The position numbers and the translations under genes were made by a program. The notes under the pieces are model-generated. The model searched no databases, had not been told where the DNA came from, and was given only the letters and a program-made list of their open reading frames with translations. A stretch of DNA of 64,000 nt from Isoetes taiwanensis (taxonomy: Eukaryota > Streptophyta > Lycopodiopsida > Isoetales > Isoetaceae), in contig JAJEKV010000072.1 of the NCBI GenBank assembly GCA_021234155.1, positions 6,821,335 to 6,885,334 of the forward strand, written 5' to 3'. Of this stretch, positions 44,451 through 55,911 are shown piece by piece; position 1 is the first letter of the stretch, and each line of letters starts with the position of its first letter.

Positions 44451-45715
44451 GCATTTAATTTCCCAGTCTATTATTCTGTTTCTGTTGCAGAAGTTTTTCA
44501 TGTTATAGTAGCTTCCTATGGCTGCTTGAAATCTAGCATCTGGGTTCGCCCATTTCCCTGTGCCATGTGTATCATACCCTAGATACTTGTACTCTGTTGC
44601 TTCTTCTAATTCGTCCCTAGGTATTTGAAAGCGGTTTGTGACTATTCGTTACCAAAAAAGACTATTTTGGTTTTTGTGAGATTCACCGTTAGCCCCTGTC
44701 GTTTTCACGTAAGATCTCTAGTAATTTCAATAACTTTGCATTCCCTTGTTCTTTGTGGCCATCATGCCCAAATCATCAGCATATAGCATGATAGGTACTT
44801 TGGTTCCCCGAGTGTAGGGGCGCCCACATCCCCTTTGCGTTACGCTATATAAAACTCAGAGGGCATCTATATATATTCCGAACAATGTTGGAGATAAGGG
44901 ACATCCCTGTTTGACTCCTGTGTCACAATCTATTGCCTTTCCTTCTTCTTCTATTTTAGCATATACATTATAGTACAATCTGGCAATTGCCCCTACCATG
45001 TCTCTCGGTGCTTGCATGTCTACAAGCCCCTCAGTATAAGCTTTTCCCCTTGGTACGTGGTCAAAAGCTTTTCTGAAGTCCACAAAACAGCATATCACTT
45101 TCTTTCCGTGGCCTCTATTATGCTCTATTAGTATCCGGAGGGTCACTAGATGGTCTGTTGTTGAGTGTTCTGGTCTGAAGCCTGCTTGCCCCTGTGCTCT
45201 CAAATTCCCTGCCTCTGCCCATTGCTTTAATTTATTGTCTAGAACCTTCCCGTACCACTTTGCGAAAATGGAACTTACCATTATTGTCCCTGAAGTTTCT
45301 GTGTTCTCGTTTGCTTCCCCCTTGTGTAGGGGTATGACCCTTGTTGTCGCCCATCCGTCAGGGAGCCCCGTGGTGTATTATACCATTGAATATCTCGTCA
45401 CACCGCTTTTACTATAATGGTATCCGCACATTTTAGTACTTCCACAAGTTAATCCGTATAAGTCGGGGCCTTGTTATTGGCCACTTCAGACGCCGAAGCA
45501 CCGGTCGGTCCGATTATCTGCCGATTCGGTATTGGTCTTTGGGGTGCCCACATCTTATATAGTTTTTCAAGATAGTTCTCCCATCCCTCATTGTTCCAAT
45601 GCTGCCCCGTAGTGATTTCACTTCCCTTATTCCCTTGCTTTTTCTCTTTAAATCCACCCCGGAACTTACGTGGTTGTTTTTTGATTAGCTTGGCTACCCC
45701 CATTGATCTTTGCAT
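44451..45715 (-). pseudogene. Inner LINE reverse transcriptase
   Basis: From 45,715 leftward: a linker (KLIKKQPRKFRGGFKEKKQG); DGWATTRVIPLHKGEANENT (about 45,370-45,300); SSIFAKWYGKVLDNKLKQWA (45,278 onward); QAGFRPEHSTTDHL; CCFVDFRKAFDHVP (about 45,090-45,050); GVKQGCPLSPTLFGIYID (about 44,915-44,860). After a frame change comes the catalytic YADDLG at about 44,783-44,766. Stops and frameshifts fall near 45,420, 44,850 and 44,720. It is the polymerase for target-primed reverse transcription. Confidence 0.88.
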
Positions 45716-45856
45716 CGATTCTTATTCCTCTTTGCTTTCGGTAACTTTAGGTATATCGCTCTTTCCTTTTGATATGTTTCCTTACCTCTGGCGCCTTGAC
45801 TTTCCTTTCTTCGTTCTTTGCACTCATCGTCATACCATATTGAAGATTTGAAGGCA

Positions 45857-46750
45857 TTATTTTCCTTTCTCTTCCTTCTTTTCCCGAATATTTCTAATGC
45901 CACTTTTCTTTGTTATGTCATTGAGCGCATCTCCATTCTCGCCCTGCCCGTGCTCCTCCCATTTCCATTTTCCCATTTCCTCTTTGATTACTTGCACAAA
46001 CGTGTCTGCGTGTTTGTTCTGGAAATGTATTTTCAGCTTTCCCCTGTCTCTCTCCTGTCCATGCTGTTCTTCATTCTTCGGTTGTTCCCCCACTGTAATT
46101 GTCAACCGCATGGGCCTGTGACTCTCCCTCCTCCCAATTGGCCATTCTAGGGTCACAATTTCTAATACTGTACCTGCTGCATGTTCATTCATTATTACGT
46201 AATCTACTATTAATACTTCTCCCATGAGCGTTCTGACTTGTGAATTCCCCTGATCCTGGCCATCTCTGAACCCCATTGGCTATGATGGCCCCTGTGGTGG
46301 GTGCATACCTCGGCGATAGTTCCCCTTAGCATTGATCTCGCCTTTGTCCTCCGCTCGCCTATTCCATTCTTTTGATCTTGCCGTTTGGGTCCATTGTCCA
46401 TTTGTTTCATCTATACTTGTATATTGCGCTTGCTCCTGACCTGTTCTGGCATTTAGATCTCCTATTAGTATCATTGGTCCCTGTTCCTTCCATTTCATCA
46501 TGGTTTCCCCCAATTCTAACAGTTCTAGTTTGTCACTACTCGGTGGGTAATATGCTATGATCAGTATTAGATCTGTTTTATTTTGCAATTGCATACTAAG
46601 TACCATGTATCTTTTATTGACATCTGAGTGTAAAATACATGTACCATTTGCTACATTCTCCTTGACATAACAGGCTAGGCCTCAGACCCTCTTCCCCGCT
46701 TTGAAGTTCTTATCTTTCCAGCGGGTGAATGGCTGCTATCCCTCCTCCTC
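45857..46750 (-). pseudogene. Inner LINE AP-like endonuclease
   Basis: The frame reads IICLVETWEHN at about 46,800-46,760 (the catalytic Glu context), GLACYVKENVANGTCILHSD at about 46,680, LIIAYYPPSS, and MILIGDLNARTG at about 46,470-46,435. It continues in a second frame (46,276-45,857) with DYVIMNEHAAGTVLEI, as in other LINE endonucleases. A frameshift near 46,290 and several stops break it. The enzyme would nick the target strand. Confidence 0.8.
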
Positions 46751-46924
46751 GAGACCTCTTTATGTTGTGTTCCCATGTTTCTACTAGGCATATTATGTCA
46801 GCATTATGCGCTCCCTCCGCCCTCTCCGTCGTCCCACGGATACCCAGTCTGCAGTTCGGTACCATATCTTGACGTCTCCTCCCTCAGCGGGATTTGCCCT
46901 CGGGGTTCTGTTTGTTACCTTGGT

Positions 46925-48400
46925 TCACCATCCTTCTCGGTCGCCCCACGGTCCTTCTTTCTTGGGGTTGTACCCACGCTCGCCCAGGGACCTCGGTTTT
47001 TCGCCTTCCCCTTTTTCGTTTCTTCCTCTTTCTTTGTGATGGCTCGCCCTCCGAGCTATTGCTTTGTTAATGTTCCCTCGATGTCTGTTTTCCCGCCCTT
47101 TTGTTGGTATCATTACCGACTTGATGTTCTCCTTCCCCACATCGGTCTCCTTCCACGGTTCGATATCCCTCATACGTCCTTGTCCCACGGCCGTACCGCA
47201 AATTCCGTGTCCTTTTGTGCGGGAACACCTTTGCCATTCTTGACCCCTTTTGTATTCTGCCCGATTTAGTTCCCCTTGCTTTGGCTAGTTCCCAATGATC
47301 CCCTTGTCGTTGCATGATTGTTAGAGCTTCTGAACTATGATCCCATTTCTCGGTCGGACCGGGGTGTGCGGTATTCTCTCTTTGGCTATCAGGTCTCTGC
47401 GAGTCAGGTTTATATGCCTCGCCCGCCCTCTCCATTGTCCCGATCGTGCTTTGCTTTGACAATGACACTTCCGTGCTCCTTGAACACCGTCTCCATCACT
47501 TGCGATAGCTTCGATATGTGTCCTCGTTAGGTTTCTACGCTACCCCTATCGGCCCTAACGTCATGCTTAATTCTATTACGCTCCTCATACTCCATGATAT
47601 GCGGTTTTATTCTATCAAATGATTCCCATGCATCCAATTCAACATTTCCTTTTTCTAATTCAACCAACCTTTTCCGGATCTTGGCTTTTTCCTCCTCAAT
47701 TTCGTTTCATCCCGCTACCGTGCATCTCTTCGCTTGTCTTTTTCCACCCTTCTATCCTCACGCCCATGTTGGAGATGGCTACCGTATTACGGTTGGCCGT
47801 TTCCGCTAGTGTGTTAAGGGCATCCATACGGGGATCCTGGACTCCAGGTGCTTATCCATCTGAGCGAGAAAATCTTGGAGGTCTTGTCGATTTACCGTAC
47901 CTTTGCCATTTCGCTTTCCTTTGTCGGGCCGAGATCGGCCGCTTTCCGCCATTGCTCTTGAGTTTCTTGCGAGGTGCTGTGGATTGCTGCTGTGCCTGAA
48001 AACGCCGCTACCAAATCCGTGGGAGGGGTTGGTATCCTTACTATGTTGAGTCTATATATTGCGCTGCTGAACGGTCCTCTAATTCAAGAATTCAAAAATT
48101 ATCGCCGTTAATCCCATTTTTGAATTCGAAATATTGTGATGGCTACCCTTAATTATTCCTGCCCCCATCATTTATTTTCGTTTCGATCCCTCGGGTGTCT
48201 CTCTATGAAGATTTCGCTATGAGTGATCTCCTCCTTCCATGTTCTGGGATTCGGTAGTTGTCTTTATGTCCTTAGTTGTATTCCGAGGAGTTAGTTGAGA
48301 GGCCGCAATTCCCTTGGCCCATATACCTTGTCCCATGTATCAAAGTCCGTCCTTTTTAATTGTATTTTTTGTTCTCCTTCCCTGTATTTTTGAGTGTATA
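46925..48400 (-). other. Decayed part of the inner LINE, no clear domain
   Basis: Minus-strand frames such as 47,468-47,067 are Arg/Gly/Lys-rich and could be remains of ORF1, but no RNA-binding motif can be named. Composition is GC-rich, as in the rest of this element. Confidence 0.45.
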
Positions 48401-48970
48401 GTGGTCCGGATACTAGTTGGTGGGCTCTTTTGGCCCCTCGCTATCCTGGTGTACGGCGGAGGTGGGTCCTCTCTGTCCCGTAACTTTTCCCGTCCTCTTT
48501 ATACTCTTTTCAGTCTCGCGAAGTGCTTTTACGCAACTTTTGCGGTTTTACGATTTGTCGAGTTTATAGTGGTCCGGATTTACCAGTTGGTGGGTCTAGC
48601 CCTCGCTATATCCTGGGTGTAATGGCGGAGGTCGAGCCTCTCTGTCCCGTATCTTATTCCGTCCGCCTTTTACTCTTTGGATCTTGCGATCTTCCACTAC
48701 TCATGTCTTTTGGGAATTTACGTCTGGTACACTTAACCAGTTGGTGGGTCTGGCCCTCGCTATACTGGTGTGCGGCGGAGGTTGAATCTCTCTGATCCGC
48801 CAACTTTTCTGTACGCTTTTCGTCCCGAACATTTACTATATATCTCTGGGCCCCGTTCCTTTTTGCCGTTGTTTTTGCGAATAGCTTAACTTCACTGTAC
48901 TGTTCAACTGTGTACTTGTATGACGCCTCTCTATTGTGGTCTAGCCTCGGGCCATTATTGTCCGCCACCT
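48400..48970 (-). repeat. About 160-bp tandem repeat inside the inner LINE, three copies
   Basis: Copies are recognisable from about 48,405, 48,567 and 48,727 by ATAGTGGTCCGGAT-like, CCAGTTGGTGGGTCT and CTCGCTAT..GGTG..GGCGGAGG phrases. Read on the minus strand, they encode a repeated peptide of about 53 residues with a YSEGxTHQLV core. The copies are partly in different frames now. Confidence 0.75.
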
Positions 48971-49559
48971 TTTTCCTTGTTGTTTTTCCCCGTTGTGCGT
49001 TGTCTTGATCCTTTTGCTTGGTCCTCCTTGTTACTTTGTAGTCGTATATCTGTTGTATTCTCTGGCTGTCTCCTGCGTTTTCCTGTCTACTGCTTTTTAC
49101 TGTATTTCCCTATCTCGTCTAAAAGTTGCTGCTGTTTAACTATTCAAACAAACAACAAACAAACAACAAAAAAATGCAAAGATCACTTTGGCGATCGAGA
49201 AGAACTTCCCGGTGTTCTATTTCATTTGTCAGTACACTTTTACATTTCCTACTTGCCGGATCCATTTCCGGTGCTGTCACAACTGAGGCAAAAATTCAGG
49301 ATTTTTGCAAATCATAGATGGTAATATGATGGTGTTAAAGTTCTAGCGCCATATGATCAAAATTGGGCTAGGACTTATCACTAAGAGCAAGAAAAAGCGA
49401 AAACTTAAAAGTAAAAACAAAGACATAAGTAATGCAGAGCGATTGAAACAAGGCATATAGCACACCACCATTAGATCACAAAAATTTATCAGCTGCAGTC
49501 TGGAACAGGCCGGATCAGGCGCCCCTCCCCGTTGCTCTGTATTATCTTTCCGCCTTCTG

Positions 49560-50118
49560 CAAATCTTATTTCAGGCTTTCGCCCTCAACTGCTTTACTGA
49601 TTCTTCCTTTTCTCGCTGATGTTTCTCCATCCTTCTGTATTTTTTCTGAGTTTCTGGCTAACAATGCCCGGCACGTATACTCCAGTGGGTTCTTTTCACA
49701 GCAGTGCACACATATCTTCCCGAAATCACCTATCACTAAATCATGCTTGTAACTTTTCGATTTGATCGTCAGCGTGCATTTTGCGGCACTGGAAGCAAGA
49801 TATTACCCTTTCCTTGTCCCGCCTTCTCACTGTGTCATTCCGATCAGCTAGGACTCCGAGATAATCTAACAGGCTCAGTTTGTATCCATGATCTTTCATC
49901 CCCTGAGCGTGGTGAATCCTGTTACAGAATAGACAATGTACCCGGCCACAATTTAAACAAGAAGTAAGACCTTTCTCTAAGCACAAGCAGTCCGCCTCGC
50001 AGATGCACCAGCGATTGAGGTCTTCTAACTCTGGATTGTATGGCACCGTGAGATTTCCTGGGTTACCTCGAATTCTCTTCCTTACTACCCGATCTGCCCC
50101 CTCACGCACCTCCAGCAC
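49560..50118 (-). pseudogene. Inner LINE first ORF with B-box-like zinc-finger region
   Basis: A frame from 50,118 to 49,741 carries a dense Cys/His region. CICEADCLCLEKG is followed by SCLNCGRVHCLFCNRIHH and a downstream KDHGYKLSLLDYLG. The spacing C-x2-C-x4-C-x2-C-x3-HH-x7-H is like a type 2 B-box. A further CFQCRKMH follows, and after a frame change a CVHCCEKNPLEYTC motif to about 49,560. No ATG opens the frame; an ATG at about 50,135 in another frame (start of MDKGKEC) suggests a frameshift. The ORF lies nearest the element's 5' end, the usual place of ORF1, so it may bind nucleic acid or protein. Plant LINE ORF1 proteins more often carry CCHC knuckles. Confidence 0.6.
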
Positions 50119-51120
50119 TCTTTTCCTTTGTCCATCCTATTCCGGTCTCACTGTTTGCGGGAATCTCGTCTCCTTCCGGGCGCTTCTTCTTGTGAGCTGA
50201 ATTGGAACCCTAGAAAGACAGAAGGTACTCGGCTATTTATATGTTGAGCGGTTTTAGGGTTTCCTTCCATTTTTCCCGCGTTTCATTTGTTACGTCTTGT
50301 CTCTATCCTGTCATGTCCGAAGGCCGCCATCATTTATTCGTATTCGGTGTAGTTAATGCGGCGTATTCTCTGCCGATATTTTGTGCCAGATCGTACCCTG
50401 CCTTTTTCGTAGGCTTGTAAGTATAGTCCTTAACGGCTATCTCTTTTGCCCCCTCTTTAATTATCGTACCCTTCATCTATTTAATGCTGAAATTAACGTT
50501 CTCCAATTAGCCACCCTCATGTTTGTCCACATGGTTACGCCCCGTCGTCGTGGATGCTCTACACTACCGCCACGCGTCTCTGTAACGGGAATTTTTCTTC
50601 GATGGTCTCCAATTTCGTTATTTCAAATCCTTCCCACTTCTGTCTGTATCTGGATCGCTCGTTTCATTTTTTGCTCTTTCTTGTGCACCTTCCCCCCTCG
50701 GCGATGTTTTGTTGTTCCGTGTTACCAATTCGCCAATTCATTGTGGTGTCTAATCTACCTATGTTTTCTGTTACAGACGAACTCGTATCCCCACCTATTT
50801 CCTATTATTTCTGTTAGTATCTCGCCGTGCATATCCAAATTTTATTGTTTTTTGTTAGATGGGAGGCCTCAGCATGGCAATCGCCGTGCTTTGCTTACTT
50901 CTTCCTATGATATTCCTCAGATAGTGTACAAATAATACTGCATCGCTTTGCGGTTCTCCGGCACATATATATATTTTATACCTAAGAATCCAATTTGATC
51001 GAAACACGTACTATGCCTCCGTCAAAGATTATGAATGCTAATTCATCTTTCTACCTTTCTAGCTTGTGCCCATAAAAACCGTTTACAAGCTAAGTTACCA
51101 AGAAGATAACCAGAAAGATC

Positions 51121-51204
51121 AAAAATACCTGGTGACACGCATTTTCCTGGTGGCATTCATCGCCCATCGCCCATTCGCGCCCATCGCCCATCGCCCATCG
51201 CCCA
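51121..51204. repeat. GCCCATC-type short repeat at the 5' edge of the inner LINE
   Basis: CGCCCAT repeats about six times with one interruption (TTCGCG), ending where the outer LINE resumes. On the LINE's own strand it reads ATGGGCG. Confidence 0.85.
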
Positions 51205-53270
51205 TATGGTAGTCACCTAGTTAATTGGGGCTCTATTTTTAAATCTAAGAAATTAGGTGGCCTTGACTGCAAGAACTTATTCCTTCATGCTCAACCATTA
51301 GCAGGCAAGTTTGTTTGGAAGGTTATTCATGGGAGTCAGTCTCTTGCCTCAAAGTTTATCAGATTCTGGATCAACATTAGTCATCCTTATGGTCATCCAT
51401 CCATTCATCATCTGCTCCCTCACTCTGCTTTCATTCATATGAAACCAGCCTCTAATATTTCCCCTCTAATGTGTAATTTAATTAAGGCTTGGAATACTAT
51501 TTCTCCTAGCTTTGATTTTATCTCAAGAGGAAAACTTCACAGGGATTTATCTATTTTCTGGAATCCAATTCTGGCTGACTATAATTCTTCAGTGTTGGCT
51601 ATTAGGCATCCGAGGATTTGTAAAAAATGGTATGATGCAGGTCTGATATATATCAGAGATCTTTTCTCAGGAGGTAGGATAATTTCTTGGACTAGGTTGA
51701 AAGATATCATCAAGGGTACTTCCTCTGATAAGAAACTTTTTACTCATATTAGAAATTTCCTTTGTAACCTATCTCCAAACCCTGGGAAAGGAGACTGGTA
51801 TAAATGGTAAAGTGGCGTATAAGGTCAAGCATGTGTACAATGCTCTTTCTTCTAATGTTACTAAGAGCAAAGCCTTATTAAAATGGTCAATCAATTCTGA
51901 TCAGTTAAAGGCACTTTTCCATAATGTCTGGATCCTCCAAAGATCTCTTATTTTATTTGGCTTAATGCTAATGGCAGTTTGAATAATCTTTATTCCTTAT
52001 CTAGAAGAAAATCCTAATATTATGGCAAACTGTCCTATGTTATATGGCAGTGATGAGAGTATGAGTCATATCTTCTTTTATAACAAGCTAAATGGCTTTT
52101 GGTCCTGGTTTTTTAGCAAATTTGGAACTGCCAACAATCAAGATCTTCTTTTCTTTCTCCAATCTAATGATAAATTTGCTAACACCATTGCTTACATTGC
52201 TCTTCGGAATATATAGAAATCTAGGAATCGTGTACTATATGGAAATAAGAGGCTTTCTATCTTTTGGATCAAACTTCACTTTTAATTTGACTTTGAAACT
52301 CTTGCTACTACTCACAAAAAAAGATATGGTACTAACTATGATAGGAATTGGGATGCTTATAGCGAGTATAAGGATCATTTTGAATTATTTGTTTCAAATT
52401 TGAATGTAGTAGACTCTAACATTTTTTTTTCCTGATGATCCTAGAATATCTTGAGTTCCTTCGTGGATTTGGAAGAAATAAATTTGATGACCACTTTCCT
52501 TTCTGTCAGTCATCAAAGGATCCTGTTCTTCAGAGCAACTTGGCAACTTCAATGGAGTCTTTTCTAATGAGAGCAGGGCACAGAAAGTATCAGAAAGATA
52601 GTGAAGATTTGTGGGCTGCTATCTTCTGCAGGGAGGTAGTACAAATTCATTGCTTGTGGACATTCTTGGTGAACAATAACCTTATTCTCATTGAGAGGCA
52701 GCTATCAAGATACAGATCCATGTATTATAATCATAAGCTGCTTGTTGATATGTATGGATCCTTTCTGATCCTTTTGGAGGACAAGGACAAATTCCATCTG
52801 TTCTACAATAATAGTTGGTCTGCTGAGCACTACTCCTTTGGAACTACTGATGCCTTCAATGCCTGTTTTAATTCCATTTTCTTTGCTGATTCCTAAACAT
52901 TTCATCCTTCTTGCTATTCCTTAAACATACTTGTGCTCTTGTCTAATTTTTGGTCTACATTCACTATTTTGGATTATTAACATGTTCACAGGATTTAAGA
53001 GCTGAGATAGCAGTTGGTTATTTACTTCATGATCTTCTGGAGCAGCTGGACATTCTGGGAGACTATCACATACACTTTATAGTTTTTTTTGGATAATTTC
53101 AAGGGGTCATATTTTTGCTGTACTATGAGGCTCTGTACGGGTTCTAAATTTCTATCTTTTTGGCATGCTCTTACATCAAAAGCATGATCTTTGCTATGTA
53201 CTTGAGGAGTTATAATTAATGATAAAACCATCTCTTACTTTCAAAAAAAAATAAAAATAAAAATAAATAG
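51205..53270 (+). pseudogene. Outer L1-type LINE, 3' part
   Basis: The frame resumes YGSHLVNWGSIFKSKKLGGL, which in plant LINEs follows directly on the FIWK found at 42,816. It continues through LFLHAQPLAGKFVWKVI and HPRICKKWYDAGLIYIRDLF to 51,810. After frame changes a zinc-binding RVT remnant (NCPMLYGSDESMSHIFFYNK, about 52,027) and IWKSRNRVLYGN (about 52,215) follow. A frame at 52,435-52,896 (153 codons) reads as protein but is not recognised. The 3' end has ATGATAAAACCATCTCTTAC and then an A-rich tail at about 53,240-53,268, as in plant L1 elements. Confidence 0.88.
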
Positions 53271-53586
53271 AAGGCGTTTCCATCACTTTAACACATTGAA
53301 AGCAATCGAGGTATTGATGTGAGTGCATTCCTTGCATTCAAGCAAGGTATAAATTTTCCTGATGGGTAACATTGTTGAATTTTGTGTTGTTTGTTATTGA
53401 AGCGACATTTTCCTCTTGTGAATTTTAGTTAGTGAATGTACATTGTTTGTGGTTTGAGTTATTAGGTGCAGTTAAGGTTATATGTTGTCATCATCGGATT
53501 TCAGATGGGCATTGAATGACCAAAGACTATTATCATGATGTCATCACAAATAAAAAGTTTCCTATACATAGCAAGTGTTAAAGAGA
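53271..53586. other. Spacer between the outer LINE and the copia element
   Basis: Non-coding AT-rich sequence. Nothing recognised. Confidence 0.5.
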
Positions 53587-53591
53587 ATTAA

Positions 53592-53954
53592 TGTTGGAAA
53601 TGTGATGTTGAGTTCATTGCATAATTAGAATAAGTGTTGAGAATTGAGCAGAAGCATCTGGCCATTAATTATACAGGGAAATCTTTGAAACTTATACAGT
53701 CAGAAGATATGAGTTGTGAACATGCCAGGTTGACTCAAGCTTACGGAAGATAATTTCGTAATTGCATTGATCCAGTGTGTAAAGATCGTGCTACAGTAAA
53801 ATATTCAATATCATTGCTACAGTAACTACCTAAGATTGTTTGCAAAGGTTCAAGATAAATATTAAAGCTAGAAATTGCATTGCAAGTTATTTAAGTTGGT
53901 TGTGTGATTGCTCTATAGTGGAATTAGAAGAATCAAAGCAAGTAAATTCTAATA
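53592..53954 (+). repeat. Copia 5' LTR with internal deletion
   Basis: It starts TGTTGGAAATG and ends TTCTAATA. It equals the 3' LTR except for the absence of the 340 bp corresponding to 58,388-58,727, a 3-bp addition in ACAGTAAAATATT, and scattered substitutions. The terminal dinucleotide is TA where CA is usual. Confidence 0.93.
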
Positions 53955-53956
53955 TC

Positions 53957-53968
53957 TGGTATCAGAGC
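53957..53968 (+). other. Primer-binding site for initiator tRNA-Met
   Basis: TGGTATCAGAGC, complementary to the 3' end of plant initiator tRNA-Met, two bases after the LTR; the common priming site of plant copia elements. Confidence 0.95.
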
Positions 53969-53991
53969 TTGGTTGTTTGTGCTTTGCCAGA

Positions 53992-55911
53992 ATGTCTAGC
54001 AGGTTCGGTTCAAGTCTGTTGAGCAGTGTTGATGTCTACAAGGGAGGCCCAGGCTTTCAAGTCTGGAAGGATGCCATAACTCATATTCTAGAGGTAGAAG
54101 ACCTCTGGGATTTGGTGAATCCTGGCAATGTGTCTCTGACAAACACCAATGTCAGGACAAGTGCAAGGGCAGACTCAGAAGGATCATCTGTAAATCCTGA
54201 AAATGAAGGTGCCAGCACTGGTGAAGTGAACTCTAGGGCACGTGTTGAAGGAGGATCAAGTGCCAAAGCTGAAAAAACTGAATATGCAAGGATCAAAGAA
54301 GCTCAAGGGATAATAACCTCAAAGGTAAGTCCCACTATAAGGTTGAAGCTAAGAAATAAATCTCCAAAAGAAATGTGGATCTATTTGCTTAGGCAGTTTG
54401 AGGAGAAAACGTCCTCACAAATTGACCTATTGGATAAAGAACTCAGAAAACTTAAAATACAAGAAGATGAAGATATTTCTGAGTTTTTTAACAAGTTTGA
54501 TAATATTGTGGCTGATTTGGGAGGAGCAGGTGTGGACCTGACAGAAAGGTACCAAGTGTTGACTATTGCTAGGGCTGTAGTTGATAATGATCAGTTATCC
54601 ATATTCATTAGAAACATAGCTAAGACAAGAGATGAAGCAGAAGCTATTCTAAGAACAGAATTTGAACAGAAAAAAATCACAAAAGGGGAAGAAGAATCTG
54701 CTGAGATTTTGTTTACTGGAAAAAAAGGAAAGGGTGCAGGTGAGAAAAACACTTGCTACTATTGCCATGAACAAGGCCACTTTAAGAACAATTGTCCTAA
54801 ACTCAAAAGGGAATACAATTGTTACACATGTGGAGGGAGAGGACACATAGCTGCCAAGTGTCCAACACCAAAGGATTCAGACAGAGGAAAAGGTAATTCC
54901 AGCAGGGGTGGAAGAGGATATGGCAGGGGCAGAGGAAGAAAAAGATCTGAGAAAGCTTTCATTACAAAAGAACATGAGGAAGAAGACAAAAACAATGATG
55001 AAGATGAGGTAAAGTGTGAACTTGCTGTTCTTGATGAAACAAATGCTAACAAATCTTGTGATCCGTTTGTAGTTGATAGTGGAGCTGAGAGATCAGTAGT
55101 TAAAACTACTGATCTGCTCAAGAAGGTGTCAAAAACTCATGCCAAGAATGTTCAAGTTGGAAATGGAGCTCTTCAATCCATTGAAGCAAGAGGATTATTG
55201 CAGTTAATTGATTTGGAAGGAAATGTAGTAGACATTGAGAATGTTCTTTGTGTTCCAAGTATTATTAAAAATCTAATTTCAGTCAGTCAGTTGGTTGATT
55301 TAGGATATAGAGTCAACTTTGACTCTCAAGCTTGTAATATCTTTTTGGGAAATGAAAAAAAGTTTGAGGCCATTCGTGTTGGAAATCTGTTTCAGTTGAA
55401 AAATCTGGAAGTGAATGCAATAACTATTTCAGATTTTGCTCTTTGGCACAACAGGCTTGCTCATACACATCACAACGACCTTAAGTTTCTAGCTAAAAAG
55501 GGATGGATAAATTGCAGCAATGTAGATCCAGATAAACACTTGTGTGAGGGTTGCATGCTTGGCAAGATTAATAGGTTACCATTCTCAAAATCAAAGGCTA
55601 GAGCTGGAGAAGTTCTGGAGCTGGTCCATACAGACTTATGTGGTCCTTTGAACATAAGAGGAAGAACACGAAAAAGATACTTTATCTCCTTTATAGATGA
55701 TTACTCTAGAAAGTGCAAATGTTTTTGTCTTGAGAGAAAATCACAAGCTCTAAATGCTTTTAAGCAATATGTCACTGAAATGGAAAGGGAAACTGGCAAG
55801 AAATTAAAGTGCATTCGATCAGATAGAGGAGGTGAATATTTATCCTCAAAAATTAAGCATTTTTGCATCACTAATGGTATAAGGAGGCAATTGACATGCA
55901 GATATATATAG
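53992..55911 (+). pseudogene. Copia gag, protease and N-terminal integrase
   Basis: The start is the ATG at 53,992 (MSSRFGSSLL). A frame open further upstream begins with TTG and covers the primer region. Gag motifs include MWIYLLRQFEEKT and YQVLTIARAV. Two zinc knuckles lie at about 54,754-54,861 (CYYCHEQGHFKNNC, CYTCGGRGHIAAKC), followed by an Arg/Gly stretch. The protease motif is VVDSGAERSVV at about 55,067-55,100. The pre-integrase zinc region is LWHNRLAHTHHNDL..CEGCMLGK (about 55,441-55,566). The integrase core has HTDLCGPL (first Asp) and IRSDRGGEYL (second Asp, about 55,818). The frame ends at the TAG at 55,909-55,911, inside a short TA repeat. Confidence 0.93.

Larger units (their letters stand above)
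42817..51204 (-). mobile_element. Inner LINE (endonuclease/RT family with (ATTCT)n tail), minus strand
   Basis: An 8.4-kb insertion in the outer LINE. Read leftward from 51,204 it has a short GCCCATC-type repeat at its 5' edge and an ORF with B-box-like zinc fingers (50,118-49,741). A decayed, repeat-bearing ORF1-like region follows (about 48,970-46,925), then endonuclease, RT, a C-terminal Cys/His motif, and a tail of four ATTCT-type units (42,833-42,817 on the plus strand read as AATAG). It belongs to the same family as the LINE at 36,578-39,724, judged by the tail and the GDxNARTG and RT motifs. Frames are interrupted but much better kept than in that copy. Confidence 0.88.

Noticed and set aside
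43992-47809. Numerous plus-strand frames over the inner LINE
   Set aside because: They are antisense shadows of the endonuclease, RT and ORF1 regions and lack any motif.
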